Assembly (NCBI GenBank): GCA_900299315.1
Contig: OMJI01000280.1
Location: 1-33,431, forward strand
DNA length: 33,431 nucleotides
Direction of reading: 5' to 3'
Origin: Verrucomicrobiota bacterium
GTDB taxonomy: Bacteria; Verrucomicrobiota; Verrucomicrobiia; Palsa-1439
In this document: positions 1 through 8,263 of the stretch, piece after piece
How the letters are laid out: each line of letters begins with the position of its first letter
Numbering within the stretch: position 1 is the first letter of the stretch
Notes under the pieces: generated by a model
What the model was told of the DNA's origin: nothing
The model's database searches: none
What the model saw: only the letters and a program-made list of their open reading frames with translations
Position numbers and translations under genes: made by a program

Positions 1-965
1 CAGATTTCCGTCGGGCCTTTCTTGAACGATTGCAGGTGATATTGCAGGTGGTCGAAGATCACGCCGGAGAACGTGTGATAAACGCCGTCATCGATGTAGT
101 AGCACAGCTTCCCGTCGCGGCGGGCTTTGCCGATGATCTTCGAGATCGCCGTGCCGGCCGACGCCACCATGAACCGACCGGGTTCGGCGAGGATCTGGAT
201 GTCTTTCGGGAACAGCCGGTCGATCTCGCGGTTGATGAGCCGGGCGAGGTCGCGGAACGGTTTCACCGTTGCGTCGTACGGGGCCGGGAAGCCGCCGCCG
301 ATATCGATCAAGTTCATCTTCGCGTAGCCGCGGTCTTTCGCTTCCCGGAAGATGTTGGCGGCGAGACTGAGCGCGGCGACGTAATTCTCAAAGTTCGTCG
401 TCTGGCTGCCGACGTGGAAGCTGAGCCCCTCGACGGTGAGCCCGGCTTCGTGCGCCGCGAGGATGAGATCCACCGCCTCACCGGGTGCCGCGCCGAACTT
501 GGAAGAGAGTTCCACCATCGCGCCGGTATTCGGCACCTTCAGTCGCAACGCCAACCCGGCACGGGGGGCGTACTTCTTGATCTTCTTGATCTCTTCGAGG
601 TTGTCGTACGTCACCAAGGGCCGGTACTGATCAAGTTCCTGGAGTGTCTCGGTCGCCTTGATTGGGTTGGCGTAGATGATCTTGTCCCAAATCCAGTCCT
701 GCCTTTCCTTGGCCGGCAGGTCCTTGATGTACTCGTACACGACCCGGAACTCCGGCAGGGATGCCACGTCGAAACTCGCCCCGGCCTCGAACAGCGTCTT
801 CACAATGGCCGGTTCGGGGTTGGCCTTCACGGCGTAGTAGGCTTGGACGCGCGGCAGGTACTTCTTGAACACGGCGTAGTTCCGCCGCAACTCGGCGTGG
901 TCCACCACGAACAACGGCGTGCCGTGTTCCTTGGCGAGCTTCTTGAGTGCGCTGCGTGAAATCAT
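1..965 (-). CDS. Type III PLP-dependent decarboxylase, ornithine decarboxylase-like (3' end cut by window)
   Basis: Probably decarboxylates ornithine to putrescine in the cytoplasm. The visible 321 codons begin at an ATG at 965-963, one base after the stop of homospermidine synthase. Motifs of the alanine-racemase-fold decarboxylases are in order: YYAVKANP with the PLP lysine at Lys47, HVGSQ, the phosphate-binding GGGFPAP, EPGRF, and DDGVYHTFSG near the cut end. The C-terminal part with the Cys-Asp active-site motif of the second subunit lies outside the window. The neighbouring gene uses putrescine as substrate, which favours ornithine over lysine or diaminopimelate. Carboxynorspermidine or diaminopimelate decarboxylase are less likely alternatives. 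The decarboxylase family is secure; the exact substrate is inferred from context. Confidence 0.85.
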   Translation of the reverse strand, partial: MISRSALKKLAKEHGTPLFVVDHAELRRNYAVFKKYLPRVQAYYAVKANPEPAIVKTLFEAGASFDVASLPEFRVVYEYIKDLPAKERQDWIWDKIIYANPIKATETLQELDQYRPLVTYDNLEEIKKIKKYAPRAGLALRLKVPNTGAMVELSSKFGAAPGEAVDLILAAHEAGLTVEGLSFHVGSQTTNFENYVAALSLAANIFREAKDRGYAKMNLIDIGGGFPAPYDATVKPFRDLARLINREIDRLFPKDIQILAEPGRFMVASAGTAISKIIGKARRDGKLCYYIDDGVYHTFSGVIFDHLQYHLQSFKKGPTEI

Positions 966-966
966 C

Positions 967-2424
967 TCAGTTTCCGTCCGCGATCAGGAAGTTCTTGAAC
1001 TGCCAGACATCGCTGCGGTCGAGGCTGGGGTCGTTGTAGCCATTGAAGGCGTTCGTGTAGTGCTTCAGCGGCGTCCAGTCCGACGGTTTGGAGATGAACT
1101 TGCCAAGGTAGGGCTTGGAGACCTTGAGGATGTACTCGTGCGGCAAGTCATCCGGTACCACCACGCCCCGGGCGGGATTCTGAATCATCCACATCGTCGC
1201 TGCGATGACGGAGATGGCCACCTGCATCGTCGTCGCGTTCTGGTGCGGCACGAGCCGACGGGATTCCTCGATGCTCAGGTCGCTGCCGGTCCACCATGAG
1301 TTGAACGGATGTCCCATCAACAACGCGCCGAGGATGTCGGCGCCGCTGGTGATTTCATCGTTCAGGATGCGTTGCTTCTCCGGTAGCTTGTAATCGTAGC
1401 CGCGCAACTCGTTCAGTGACGCGATCGCCACGTCGGCAGGGCAGTACGCGTAATGCACTGTCGGCCGGTAAACCGCCTTGCCGCCTTCCCAGACCGTGAG
1501 CCGGTCGGAGATCGTGAACGCCTCGCCGTGGCGGACGACCATGCCGTGGATGCAATAGTTCGGCACCCACGACCGGACCCAGGTGTTGATGCCCATGCGC
1601 GCAAGGCAGATCTGGTTGCGCGGACCTTCGGCGTGTTCGTAGGCGAGGGCCGGCAACTCCTTCTCGTGCGTGCCCCAGCCAAGTTCAGCCGTCGTGGTGC
1701 CTTCCTCGCGGAAACCCTCGACGCTCCACGTGTTCACAAACTCGTTCACCTGCTTCGGCTTGTTTGTGATCTGCGTGTCGCGCTCGCTGCAATGGATCAC
1801 CTTCACGCCCAGCTTCCACGCGAGGCGATTGAACTGCTGGTCCTTCATCGACTGCTGAATTTCCTCGGCCAGCGCCCCGGCAACCTTCTTTTCCGCCAGC
1901 GCCCGCTTGCCGATGTCCAGCAACCCTTGCTTGGTGAAATGCGAAATTAGCCCTGGATTCGCGCCATGCTCCAGCACCGCCGTCGGGCCGGGGTCGGACC
2001 ATCCGCTGATCATCCGGCGCAAATTCATGTGCCGCCAGTAGAGCGTCATCTTCTGCGGTGGCGCGTCCTTGGCGTTCTCGTACGGGTCCCAAAGTTCGAC
2101 CGACGTGTTGATGTAGAGCACGCCGTTGTCGTGGCACCACTGGAGGATCTCGCAACAATCGATGTTCCACGCGAGGTCGATCAGCACGTCACCGGCGCCG
2201 AGATATTTCCCAAGCAGCGCCCCCATGTTGTCGCGCGTCACGCGCTTGCGGAGGAACTTCACGCCCTTCGCAATCCACGGTTTCAGAATGCCGCGCCGGT
2301 CCTCGAAATCCATCACCGTCACATTCTTCAACGGCATCTTGATGTGCTTCGCCAAAATCGGCAACGCGCACTGCGCCACCGCGCCATACCCGACAAATAC
2401 AATTCGCTTGTTGAACGAAATCAT
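967..2424 (-). CDS. hss: Homospermidine synthase
   Basis: Makes sym-homospermidine from two putrescines, using NAD as internal redox cofactor. The 485-residue product is the usual size for bacterial HSS of the saccharopine dehydrogenase-like family. The Rossmann motif VGYGAVAQCALP is at the N-terminus, followed by the typical DLAWNIDCCEILQWC, ELWDPY and VLEHGANPGLISHF blocks. The frame is open further upstream to 2652, but the start is placed at ATG 2424. That codon has an AAGGAG five bases ahead, and family homology begins there. It is first in an operon with the ornithine-decarboxylase-type gene, so substrate supply and use are co-transcribed. A promoter-like pair lies just upstream. Confidence 0.93.
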   Translation of the reverse strand: MISFNKRIVFVGYGAVAQCALPILAKHIKMPLKNVTVMDFEDRRGILKPWIAKGVKFLRKRVTRDNMGALLGKYLGAGDVLIDLAWNIDCCEILQWCHDNGVLYINTSVELWDPYENAKDAPPQKMTLYWRHMNLRRMISGWSDPGPTAVLEHGANPGLISHFTKQGLLDIGKRALAEKKVAGALAEEIQQSMKDQQFNRLAWKLGVKVIHCSERDTQITNKPKQVNEFVNTWSVEGFREEGTTTAELGWGTHEKELPALAYEHAEGPRNQICLARMGINTWVRSWVPNYCIHGMVVRHGEAFTISDRLTVWEGGKAVYRPTVHYAYCPADVAIASLNELRGYDYKLPEKQRILNDEITSGADILGALLMGHPFNSWWTGSDLSIEESRRLVPHQNATTMQVAISVIAATMWMIQNPARGVVVPDDLPHEYILKVSKPYLGKFISKPSDWTPLKHYTNAFNGYNDPSLDRSDVWQFKNFLIADGN

Positions 2425-2450
2425 TTCATCTCCTTGAAAATTCGCCGCTG

Positions 2451-2480
2451 CATATAGTCGGAAACCGCCGCGCCTGACAA
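2451..2480 (-). promoter_or_regulatory. Putative sigma70-type promoter of the homospermidine operon
   Basis: On the minus strand TTGTCA (2480-2475) and TATATG (2456-2451) are separated by 18 bases. They lie about 27 bases ahead of the homospermidine synthase start codon, giving a short leader that contains the AAGGAG. Found by eye only. Confidence 0.4.
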
Positions 2481-2530
2481 GTGCGAATTGATTGCTTTTG
2501 CGGTGGGGTTCTGTTAGGGACGACAACGCT

Positions 2531-3613
2531 ATGGGCGAATTCGATGGGCTGTTTTGTGACATGGGTAGTCTGGCTCGTTTGTCGGCGGCAAAGACGCGGT
2601 CCATCAGCGCCGAGAACTTTACCGGTGAAAAGAGTAAGGGCGGCATGGCCACGGAGGGTACCGGCCAGAACTGTGCGCGCGATCTCGGTCAAGGTTGGAA
2701 AATTTCTCCGTCGGTCAGCATCGCGCCGGGCACGACGTTCACGCTGGCTGACATCAACGGGCCGGGCGCCCTCCAGCACATCTGGATGGCTGGCACCTGG
2801 CATCCCCGCTTCAACATTCTGCGCATCTACTGGGATGGACAAGAGCAACCCAGCGTTGTTTGTCCCCTCGGCGATTTCTTCTGTAACACGCTGGGTCGGT
2901 ATGTCCCCCTGAGCTCACTCGCCGTCTGCCTCAACCCCGGCAGCAGCGGCGCGCTGAATTGCTTTTGGCCGATGCCGTTTCGGAAGCGCTGCCGGATCAC
3001 GATCGAGAACATTCACACCGAGCCGGTCGTCTTATATTACCAGATTGACTATGCGCTCGGGCCGGTCCCGGAAGAGGCTGTGTATTTCCACGCCCAGTTC
3101 CGCCGGGTTAATCCGCTGCCTTACAAGGAGGTGTGCATGATTGTGGATGGCATTCGCGGTCGCGGTCAATACGTTGGCACGTACTTGTTTTGGGGCGTCA
3201 ACAACAACGGTTGGTGGGGCGAAGGCGAAATCAAGTTCTACATGGATGGCGACAAGGAGTTCCCCACGATCTGTGGCACCGGCACTGAGGACTACTTCCT
3301 CGGCGCCTACAACTGGGATGTCGGCGGCAAGTATGTCGAGTACAGCGGCCCGTACGCCGGTATGTTCCAAGTCTTGCGACCGGACGGCACGTATCAGTCG
3401 CAACACCGGCACGCCATGTATCGCTGGCACATTCCCGACCCCATTCGCTTCGACCGTGATCTGAAGGTCACCATCCAGGCGCTTGGCTGGCGGAGCGGTG
3501 GCCGGTATTTGCCGATGCAAGACGATATCTCCAGCGTTGCCTATTGGTACCAGACTTTGCCCACCGCACCTTTCCCGCAGTTGCCGGACAAAGATTACCT
3601 CGAGATCATCTGA
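2531..3613 (+). CDS. GH172 (DUF2961) glycoside hydrolase-like protein
   Basis: The 360-residue protein belongs to the DUF2961 family, now glycoside hydrolase family 172. Characterised members act on fructofuranosides or arabinofuranosides, with a jelly-roll fold assembled as a hexamer. Family hallmarks are the N-terminal MGSLARLSAAKTRSISAEN, GEKSKGGMA, GPGALQHIWM, GEGEIKFYMDGD (Glu231/Glu233) and GTGTEDYFLGAYNW (Glu253). The last two blocks carry the conserved acidic residues expected in the active site. There is no signal peptide, so the enzyme is probably cytoplasmic. ATG 2531 is chosen because homology starts just after it; an in-frame ATG at 2561 is an alternative and an upstream extension to 2492 looks spurious. 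The gene is divergent from the homospermidine operon. The substrate cannot be read from sequence. Confidence 0.85.
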   Translation: MGEFDGLFCDMGSLARLSAAKTRSISAENFTGEKSKGGMATEGTGQNCARDLGQGWKISPSVSIAPGTTFTLADINGPGALQHIWMAGTWHPRFNILRIYWDGQEQPSVVCPLGDFFCNTLGRYVPLSSLAVCLNPGSSGALNCFWPMPFRKRCRITIENIHTEPVVLYYQIDYALGPVPEEAVYFHAQFRRVNPLPYKEVCMIVDGIRGRGQYVGTYLFWGVNNNGWWGEGEIKFYMDGDKEFPTICGTGTEDYFLGAYNWDVGGKYVEYSGPYAGMFQVLRPDGTYQSQHRHAMYRWHIPDPIRFDRDLKVTIQALGWRSGGRYLPMQDDISSVAYWYQTLPTAPFPQLPDKDYLEII

Positions 3614-3697
3614 CGGGTCGCAGTGAACCGGTAGAGTCGCTCCTTACGACCCAGCTTCTGGATTGGCGAAACGACGCACTCTGTGTACAACCGACGC

Positions 3698-5020
3698 ATG
3701 GTGACCGGGAATCGCAGAACGCGTTGGCGCAGCCGGCTCTTCGCGCCCATCGACGGTGCGTCGCTGGCGGTGTTCCGGATGTGTTTTGGCGGCATCATGC
3801 TCTACGAGATGCTGGCGTTTCTGTTTTCGGGTGACGTCTATTGGCACTTCGTGGCGCCCCAGTTTCACTTCTACTATCCCGGCTTCAGTTGGGTGAAGCC
3901 GTGGCCGGGGTGGGGGATGACGGTGCATTTCTGGGTCTTGGCGGTGCTGGCGGCGCTGGTGATGGTGGGGCTGTGGTACCGGGTCAGCATCGCGTTGTTT
4001 TGCATTGGCTGGACGTACGTCTTCTTGCTCGAAGCGACGGAATACCTCAACCACTTCTACCTGATTTGTCTGATCAGTTTCCTGCTGATCTTCATACCGG
4101 CGCATCAGGTCTGGTCGGTGGACGCGTGGCGGCGGAAACGGGATCCATTCGTGCCGGTGTGGAGTTTGTGGTTGCTGCGGGCGCAACTGGGCATCGTGTA
4201 CTTCTACGCCGGTGTCGCGAAGATCAATCCGGACTGGTTTCGCGGCGAGCCTCTGCGCTCGTGGATGACGGAGTTGACCCACCGGCCGATCTTGGGCGCG
4301 CTTCTTCATGAAGAATGGATGGTGATGCTCTTTGTTTACGGCGGATTGATGCTGGATTTGTTCATCACGCCGCTGCTGTTGTGGCGGCGGACGCGACCGG
4401 TCGCCTTTGTGGCGGTAAGTGTGTTCCACCTCACGAACGCGACCGTCTTCGGCATCGGCATCTTCCCCTGGATGATGCTGACCACGACGTTTTTGTTTCT
4501 CGAACCCGGTTGGCCGCGGCGACTGGTCGCCCGCCCTGCAGCGGCCGCCGTCCCGGCGGCGTTTCCCTATCGGCCCCGGACAGTTCAACTGCTGGCGATC
4601 TATCTGGCGCTCCAAATCCTCCTCCCGCTCCGGCATTTCCTTTATCCCGGTGAGGTGAGTTGGACAGAAGAGGGCCACAAGTTTTCGTGGCACATGAAAC
4701 TTCGCCAGAAAGAAGCGACGGCGAAGTTCTGGGCCACCGACCGACTGACGGGGCGGACGTGGCTGGTCGCGCCTGAGGATTACATCACCCTCCGGCAGTA
4801 CGTCCGCATGTCCACGCGACCAGAACTGATTCTCCAGTTCGCTCACCACATCGCTGAGGATGAGGCGCGGCACGGTCGCGGCGAAGTCGCCGTGCGCGCG
4901 GAAGTCGTCGCTTCGCTCAACTCGCATCCGCCGCAGGCGCTGATCGATTCGAATGTGAACCTCGTCGCGCAAACCGATTCGTGGCGACCGGCGGCGTGGA
5001 TCGTGCCCTTGAAGGAGTGA
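3698..5020 (+). CDS. Vitamin K-dependent gamma-glutamyl carboxylase homologue (HTTM family)
   Basis: A polytopic membrane protein of 440 residues with several hydrophobic helices in the first 300, followed by a soluble C-terminal domain. It resembles human GGCX over its core. LNHFYLICL (His119) matches the NNHSYL region, and FYAGVAKINPDW (Lys175) matches IAGVKKLDADW, which holds the catalytic base Lys218. The human second lysine of that pair is the one kept. Later blocks HKFSWHMKL and the ending TDSWRPAAWIVPL match GYSWDMM and FQRTSWVQPL in GGCX. The GGCX family carboxylates peptide glutamates with reduced vitamin K, CO2 and oxygen; the bacterial substrate is unknown. The start is uncertain (ATG 3698, or GTG 3683), with no clear ribosome site. 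A radical SAM gene follows 2 nt downstream. Confidence 0.82.
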   Translation: MVTGNRRTRWRSRLFAPIDGASLAVFRMCFGGIMLYEMLAFLFSGDVYWHFVAPQFHFYYPGFSWVKPWPGWGMTVHFWVLAVLAALVMVGLWYRVSIALFCIGWTYVFLLEATEYLNHFYLICLISFLLIFIPAHQVWSVDAWRRKRDPFVPVWSLWLLRAQLGIVYFYAGVAKINPDWFRGEPLRSWMTELTHRPILGALLHEEWMVMLFVYGGLMLDLFITPLLLWRRTRPVAFVAVSVFHLTNATVFGIGIFPWMMLTTTFLFLEPGWPRRLVARPAAAAVPAAFPYRPRTVQLLAIYLALQILLPLRHFLYPGEVSWTEEGHKFSWHMKLRQKEATAKFWATDRLTGRTWLVAPEDYITLRQYVRMSTRPELILQFAHHIAEDEARHGRGEVAVRAEVVASLNSHPPQALIDSNVNLVAQTDSWRPAAWIVPLKE

Positions 5021-5022
5021 CC

Positions 5023-6060
5023 ATGCGCGGTCGTGGCGCTGCCGAGAATCCGCCCAACCGGTTCGAGTTGCTCAGCGTCGAACGCGATCCGGCCAGTGAC
5101 CAACCGGAAGCTGTCGGGCTGCACACGCAGTTCTACCGGGATAACTCCCGGTCAATCATCACCTACAACGACAGCCCGGACATTCCTTTCAACGCCAGCC
5201 TCAATCCATACCGGGGCTGTGAGCACGGTTGCGCTTATTGCTATGCCCGGCCGTATCACGAATACCTCGGCCTCTCTCCCGGGCTCGATTTCGAAACCAA
5301 AATCATCGTGAAAGAAAACGCGCCGGAATTGTTGCGGCGTGAATTGTCATCCCCGCACTGGAAGCCTCAGACGCTGTCGCTGAGCGGAGTCACCGATCCG
5401 TACCAGCCGGTCGAGCGCACACTTCAGCTGACGCGGCGCTGTCTCGAAGTGCTCGCGGAATTCCGCAACCCGGTCGGCATCGTGACCAAGAACCAACTCG
5501 TCACACGTGATCTCGATTTGCTGGCTGAGCTGGCGAAGTACCGGGCCGCAGTTGTTTACCTCAGCATCACCACGCTTGATGCCGAACTGGCCAGACTCAT
5601 AGAACCGCGAACCACCCAGCCAGCCGCCCGGCTCCGCGCGATCAGCGAGTTGGCGCACGGGGGTGTGCTGGTTGGGGTCCTCGTTGCACCTGTCATTCCC
5701 GGCCTGACCGACCATGAACTGCCGGCGATCTTGAAAGCGGCGGCGGACGCCGGCGCACGATTTGCCGGTATGGTGCCGCTGCGGTTGCCTCACGCGGTGA
5801 AGGACATTTTCACCGCATGGCTGGAACGAAACTTCCCCGATCGCCGCGAGAAAGTACTCGGCCAGATCCGGTCGCTGCGCGGCGGTAAACTGAACGAGGC
5901 CGCCTTCGGCAAGCGCATGACTGGTGAGGGGATTGTCGCGGAACAACTCGCCCAACTCTTCACCGTCGCGAACCGACGGGCCGGTCTGGCGGATTCGAGT
6001 CCGGAGCTTTCCGCTGCTTCATTCCGGCGACCCGGTGGCCGGCAGTTGGAGATGTTTTGA
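5023..6060 (+). CDS. PA0069-family radical SAM protein
   Basis: A 345-residue radical SAM enzyme. The cluster motif is CEHGCAYC (Cys66, Cys70, Cys73), the CX3CX2C spacing that binds the 4Fe-4S cluster and S-adenosylmethionine. Flanking blocks NASLNPYRGCEHGCAYCYARPYHEY, in part DPYQPVE, GIVTKNQLVTRDLDLL and VAPVIPGLTD are typical of the PA0069/SplB-like group. The reaction of this group is not established. ATG 5023 follows a GGAG overlapping the stop region of the carboxylase-like gene, so the two are almost certainly co-transcribed and translationally linked. The frame is open upstream to GTG 4981, but that lies inside the previous gene and adds no homology. The length fits the family. Confidence 0.9.
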   Translation: MRGRGAAENPPNRFELLSVERDPASDQPEAVGLHTQFYRDNSRSIITYNDSPDIPFNASLNPYRGCEHGCAYCYARPYHEYLGLSPGLDFETKIIVKENAPELLRRELSSPHWKPQTLSLSGVTDPYQPVERTLQLTRRCLEVLAEFRNPVGIVTKNQLVTRDLDLLAELAKYRAAVVYLSITTLDAELARLIEPRTTQPAARLRAISELAHGGVLVGVLVAPVIPGLTDHELPAILKAAADAGARFAGMVPLRLPHAVKDIFTAWLERNFPDRREKVLGQIRSLRGGKLNEAAFGKRMTGEGIVAEQLAQLFTVANRRAGLADSSPELSAASFRRPGGRQLEMF

Positions 6061-6063
6061 GGT

Positions 6064-6135
6064 CTACTGGCAGTAGCACTGACAGCCCGTGAGAAGCACC
6101 GGGATCAGGAGCAACAGGAAGGGGAAGAGTGACAT
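6064..6135 (-). CDS. Tiny lipoprotein-like ORF (23 residues), tentative
   Basis: ATG 6135 to TAG 6064 encodes a hydrophobic stretch ending in a good lipobox, Leu-Thr-Gly-Cys at residues 15-18, followed by the short tail QCYCQ. If processed by signal peptidase II, the mature part would be six residues with three cysteines. The ORF follows the methyltransferase gene on the same strand by 41 bases and ends 3 bases from the radical SAM stop on the other strand. Against it: there is no good ribosome-binding site and no positive charge before the hydrophobic core. It could be chance. Confidence 0.35.
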   Translation of the reverse strand: MSLFPFLLLLIPVLLTGCQCYCQ

Positions 6136-6176
6136 GGTGCCGGTTGATAGCAGGCACCGGCAGGCTTGGCAAGCGG

Positions 6177-6809
6177 TCACCGGCGGACGAAGGTTAAGAC
6201 GTCGGAGACGACGAACTGGAATTTTCGCTCATGCTCCCGGATGAGAAACGGCAGGTCGCGTCGGCGCTTGAGGACGAAGGCCGGGGCCAGAAGCTTGGGA
6301 AGTTCCCCGGGCTGAATCCAATACCGGCGGGCCGTGTATTGCGTGAGCCAGGAGTAGGGCGTGGCCAAGACAAGTTGACCGCCGGAAAGCACTAACTCCG
6401 GCAGGTGGGCGAGGAACTGCCGGGGGTTCGGTAGCCGGCAAATCAGGTTTACGGCGAGCACCACGTGATATTGGCCGGTAACGGTCATTGCGTCGCCGAC
6501 GCGGAACTTGATGTGCCGGGACTTGGTGTGTTGCCGAGCGGCGCGGATGAATTGCCGGGAGTTGTCGATGCCGGTGGCTTCATCGACGACTTTGGCGAGT
6601 TCGTGTGTCAGTCCGCCGACAGCGCAGCCCAAGTCGAGTCCGCGTGTTGGACTGGAAAAGTGGAGCGGCAGGAGACATTCCCGGACGATCCGGCGGTGGA
6701 AGTGGAACGCCGCCTTTGGCGCGAACGGGTACGGACAAAGCTCGCGAGGTGAGCCGTAATGGAAGAGCAAATATTCCGCGAGGTACCGGCGCGTTTCGTA
6801 GGGGTTCAC
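6177..6809 (-). CDS. SAM-dependent methyltransferase, OvoA C-terminal-like (putative 4-mercaptohistidine N1-methyltransferase)
   Basis: A class I methyltransferase of 210 residues. The N-terminus NPYETRRYLAEYLLFHYG is the signature opening of the OvoA C-terminal family, which N-methylates 4-mercaptohistidine to ovothiol. SAM motif I is LDLGCAVGGLTHELA, and GIDNSRQFIRAA supplies the acidic residue of motif II. In fused OvoA this domain follows a sulfoxide synthase; here it stands alone, and no sulfoxide synthase is in the window. The start is a GTG at 6809 whose last two bases begin the TGA stop of the preceding aminopeptidase gene (GTGA overlap), so translation is coupled. The methyltransferase fold is certain, the substrate assignment moderate. 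Confidence 0.75.
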   Translation of the reverse strand: MNPYETRRYLAEYLLFHYGSPRELCPYPFAPKAAFHFHRRIVRECLLPLHFSSPTRGLDLGCAVGGLTHELAKVVDEATGIDNSRQFIRAARQHTKSRHIKFRVGDAMTVTGQYHVVLAVNLICRLPNPRQFLAHLPELVLSGGQLVLATPYSWLTQYTARRYWIQPGELPKLLAPAFVLKRRRDLPFLIREHERKFQFVVSDVLTFVRR

Positions 6810-7930
6810 AACGCAACGCTCTTCACGAAGTCGGTGGGATTGTAATGTTCGATGAGCAGTTTCTCAGTGCCACCCTTGTGGAGCCAGACGCCTGTGACGT
6901 CGATCTCCGGGGTTTTGTGGGGCGCGAATAGAATGTCCTCGTGAGTCGCGTTGCGTTTGTTGAGGAACTTGGCCGGGCCGAGCGAGCCACCAAGATGGTC
7001 GCTGCGGCCAGTGGCGACGTGGAACGTGCCGAGAATCTTCTCGTCCTGAATATCCGCGCCTGCGACCGGCAGGTCTTGAGTTCCCAATCCGAGTTCGCCC
7101 AATTCGCCGGTGGCGGGATCGCTGCGGAATCGTTCGAGTGCCGCATTCACCGTGGCTTGCTCGCCGCGGAGGAGGGTGACGTCCTTGACCCGGCAATCCG
7201 CAACATGCATGACGCCAAGCGTCCCGTCCTTGAACCGGTGGGGAAACTGGCCATGCGCACCGGTCGGCACCCAGTAGATTTCTCCCGCCGGCAGATTTGC
7301 GATTTCGCCGGGCGTGCGACAGAGTCCGTGGCTCTTCTGCGCTTCCTGACGGCCAAGCTCCAGCGTCAGCCGGTAGCGCTGGCCGAGCGTGTCGAACTCG
7401 ACCACCACGTCGTCAGCCCGCGTGAGTGCCTGCCGGAAGCGTTCGGCTTTTTGGGAGACATCGTTGTAATTCTTGGAGAGACCGGTTTCGAGGATGATGC
7501 GGTTGCAGCCGTGCATGGTGGCGCCGCGGAAACCGAGTTGCTTGGCAATGGCCGTGATGGGAGCGGTCGCCGAGTAGGTGCTGAGATAGAGAACAATGTC
7601 GAGGTTCGGCAGGATCTCGTTCACAAGATCCAGACTTTGGCCACGGAGATTGTAAGCCACCGGCGGGAGGTCCAAGTTGCTGCCGCCGGTGGGTTCGTAA
7701 GCGTAGAAGCTGACCGCGCTGAGACCAAGTGCAGTTCGTTCATCCAGCAACCGCCGGTAGAACACCTCGTAGGCGATGCGCCGCGACGTCCACGGGCGGT
7801 CGTTGAGGAAATTCAAGGTGGCGATATCTTGTGGCCTATCGAGATCGATAAACACTCCCACGCGTTCGCCCGGGCGGGGCGCGAAGACGGTGGTCATGAG
7901 TTGGGACAGATCAAAGTTCAATTCGTGCAT
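6806..7930 (-). CDS. M29-family aminopeptidase-like metalloprotein
   Basis: The 374-residue protein resembles aminopeptidase T/AmpS and leucyl aminopeptidase-like proteins of MEROPS M29. This fold is also used by the 2,5-dihydroxypyridine dioxygenase NicX. Likely metal ligands occur in the family order: Glu in LPAGEIYWVP, Glu in GELGLGT, His in GTFHVATGR, and His and Asp in NATHEDILFAP. There is no signal peptide, so it should be cytoplasmic. ATG 7930 has an AGGAG seven to eight bases ahead. Its stop overlaps the start of the OvoA-C-like methyltransferase, which suggests a joint role, perhaps in processing a peptide or amino acid derivative. That role is inference. Confidence 0.8.
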   Translation of the reverse strand: MHELNFDLSQLMTTVFAPRPGERVGVFIDLDRPQDIATLNFLNDRPWTSRRIAYEVFYRRLLDERTALGLSAVSFYAYEPTGGSNLDLPPVAYNLRGQSLDLVNEILPNLDIVLYLSTYSATAPITAIAKQLGFRGATMHGCNRIILETGLSKNYNDVSQKAERFRQALTRADDVVVEFDTLGQRYRLTLELGRQEAQKSHGLCRTPGEIANLPAGEIYWVPTGAHGQFPHRFKDGTLGVMHVADCRVKDVTLLRGEQATVNAALERFRSDPATGELGELGLGTQDLPVAGADIQDEKILGTFHVATGRSDHLGGSLGPAKFLNKRNATHEDILFAPHKTPEIDVTGVWLHKGGTEKLLIEHYNPTDFVKSVAL

Positions 7931-7992
7931 GGGAATCTCCTCGGCTAGGATGAAGTGAATCGCCCCGTGGTTTCAAGCGGACAAATTAGCGG

Positions 7993-8020
7993 TTGAAAAA
8001 TTTCGCGCGGACGGTACTCT
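7993..8020 (+). promoter_or_regulatory. Putative promoter of the CAT-anticodon tRNA
   Basis: TTGAAA (7993-7998) and TACTCT (8015-8020) with a 16-base spacer sit 17 bases before the tRNA. The same spacer and a very similar -10 box occur ahead of tRNA-Tyr (TATTCT) and the gene at 20775 (TACTCT). By eye only. Confidence 0.45.
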
Positions 8021-8036
8021 TCGACGCGCTTTCGGA

Positions 8037-8111
8037 GCCAGGGTAGCTCAGTGGTAGAGCAGGGGACTCATAAGCCCTTGGTCGCGAGTTCGACTCTCGC
8101 CCCTGGCACCA
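8037..8111 (+). tRNA. tRNA with CAT anticodon (elongator Met or lysidine-type Ile)
   Basis: The acceptor arm GCCAGGG (8037-8043) pairs perfectly with CCCTGGC (8101-8107). Discriminator A 8108 is followed by an encoded CCA. The D arm is GCTC/GAGC, the anticodon loop is CTCATAA, and the T arm is GCGAG/CTCGC around TTCGACT. The anticodon stem has a mismatch next to the loop (A opposite G) and a G-U at the far end. CAT can be elongator Met or the Ile tRNA whose C34 is turned to lysidine. The segment AGGGGACTCATAAG followed by CTTGGTCGC recalls E. coli tRNA-Ile2, so the isotype is left open. Confidence 0.93.
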
Positions 8112-8263
8112 TCTTTTCCCGTATTCGAGGATGCAACAGTGCAATCCTGCGAAACATCTCACTTCTCTCCCGCCAAAACACCAAAAATTCGTGGTTTTTC
8201 ATCTGGCAGCGTGACTGCTTGGCAAGGAGGTGTTCGTTCAAGGGAAATCAGGGAAAGGATACT

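Noticed and set aside
30-959. Long plus-strand open frame at the left edge
   Set aside because: It is antisense to the PLP decarboxylase, whose protein has clear family motifs; the plus frame has none.
3644-4972. 442-codon minus frame antisense to the carboxylase-like gene
   Set aside because: Arg/Gln/His-rich composition typical of an antisense shadow of a membrane protein gene.
8051-8263. N-terminal extension of the exported protein through the tRNA
   Set aside because: Overlaps the tRNA and would bury the signal peptide; a start with ribosome site is at 8264.
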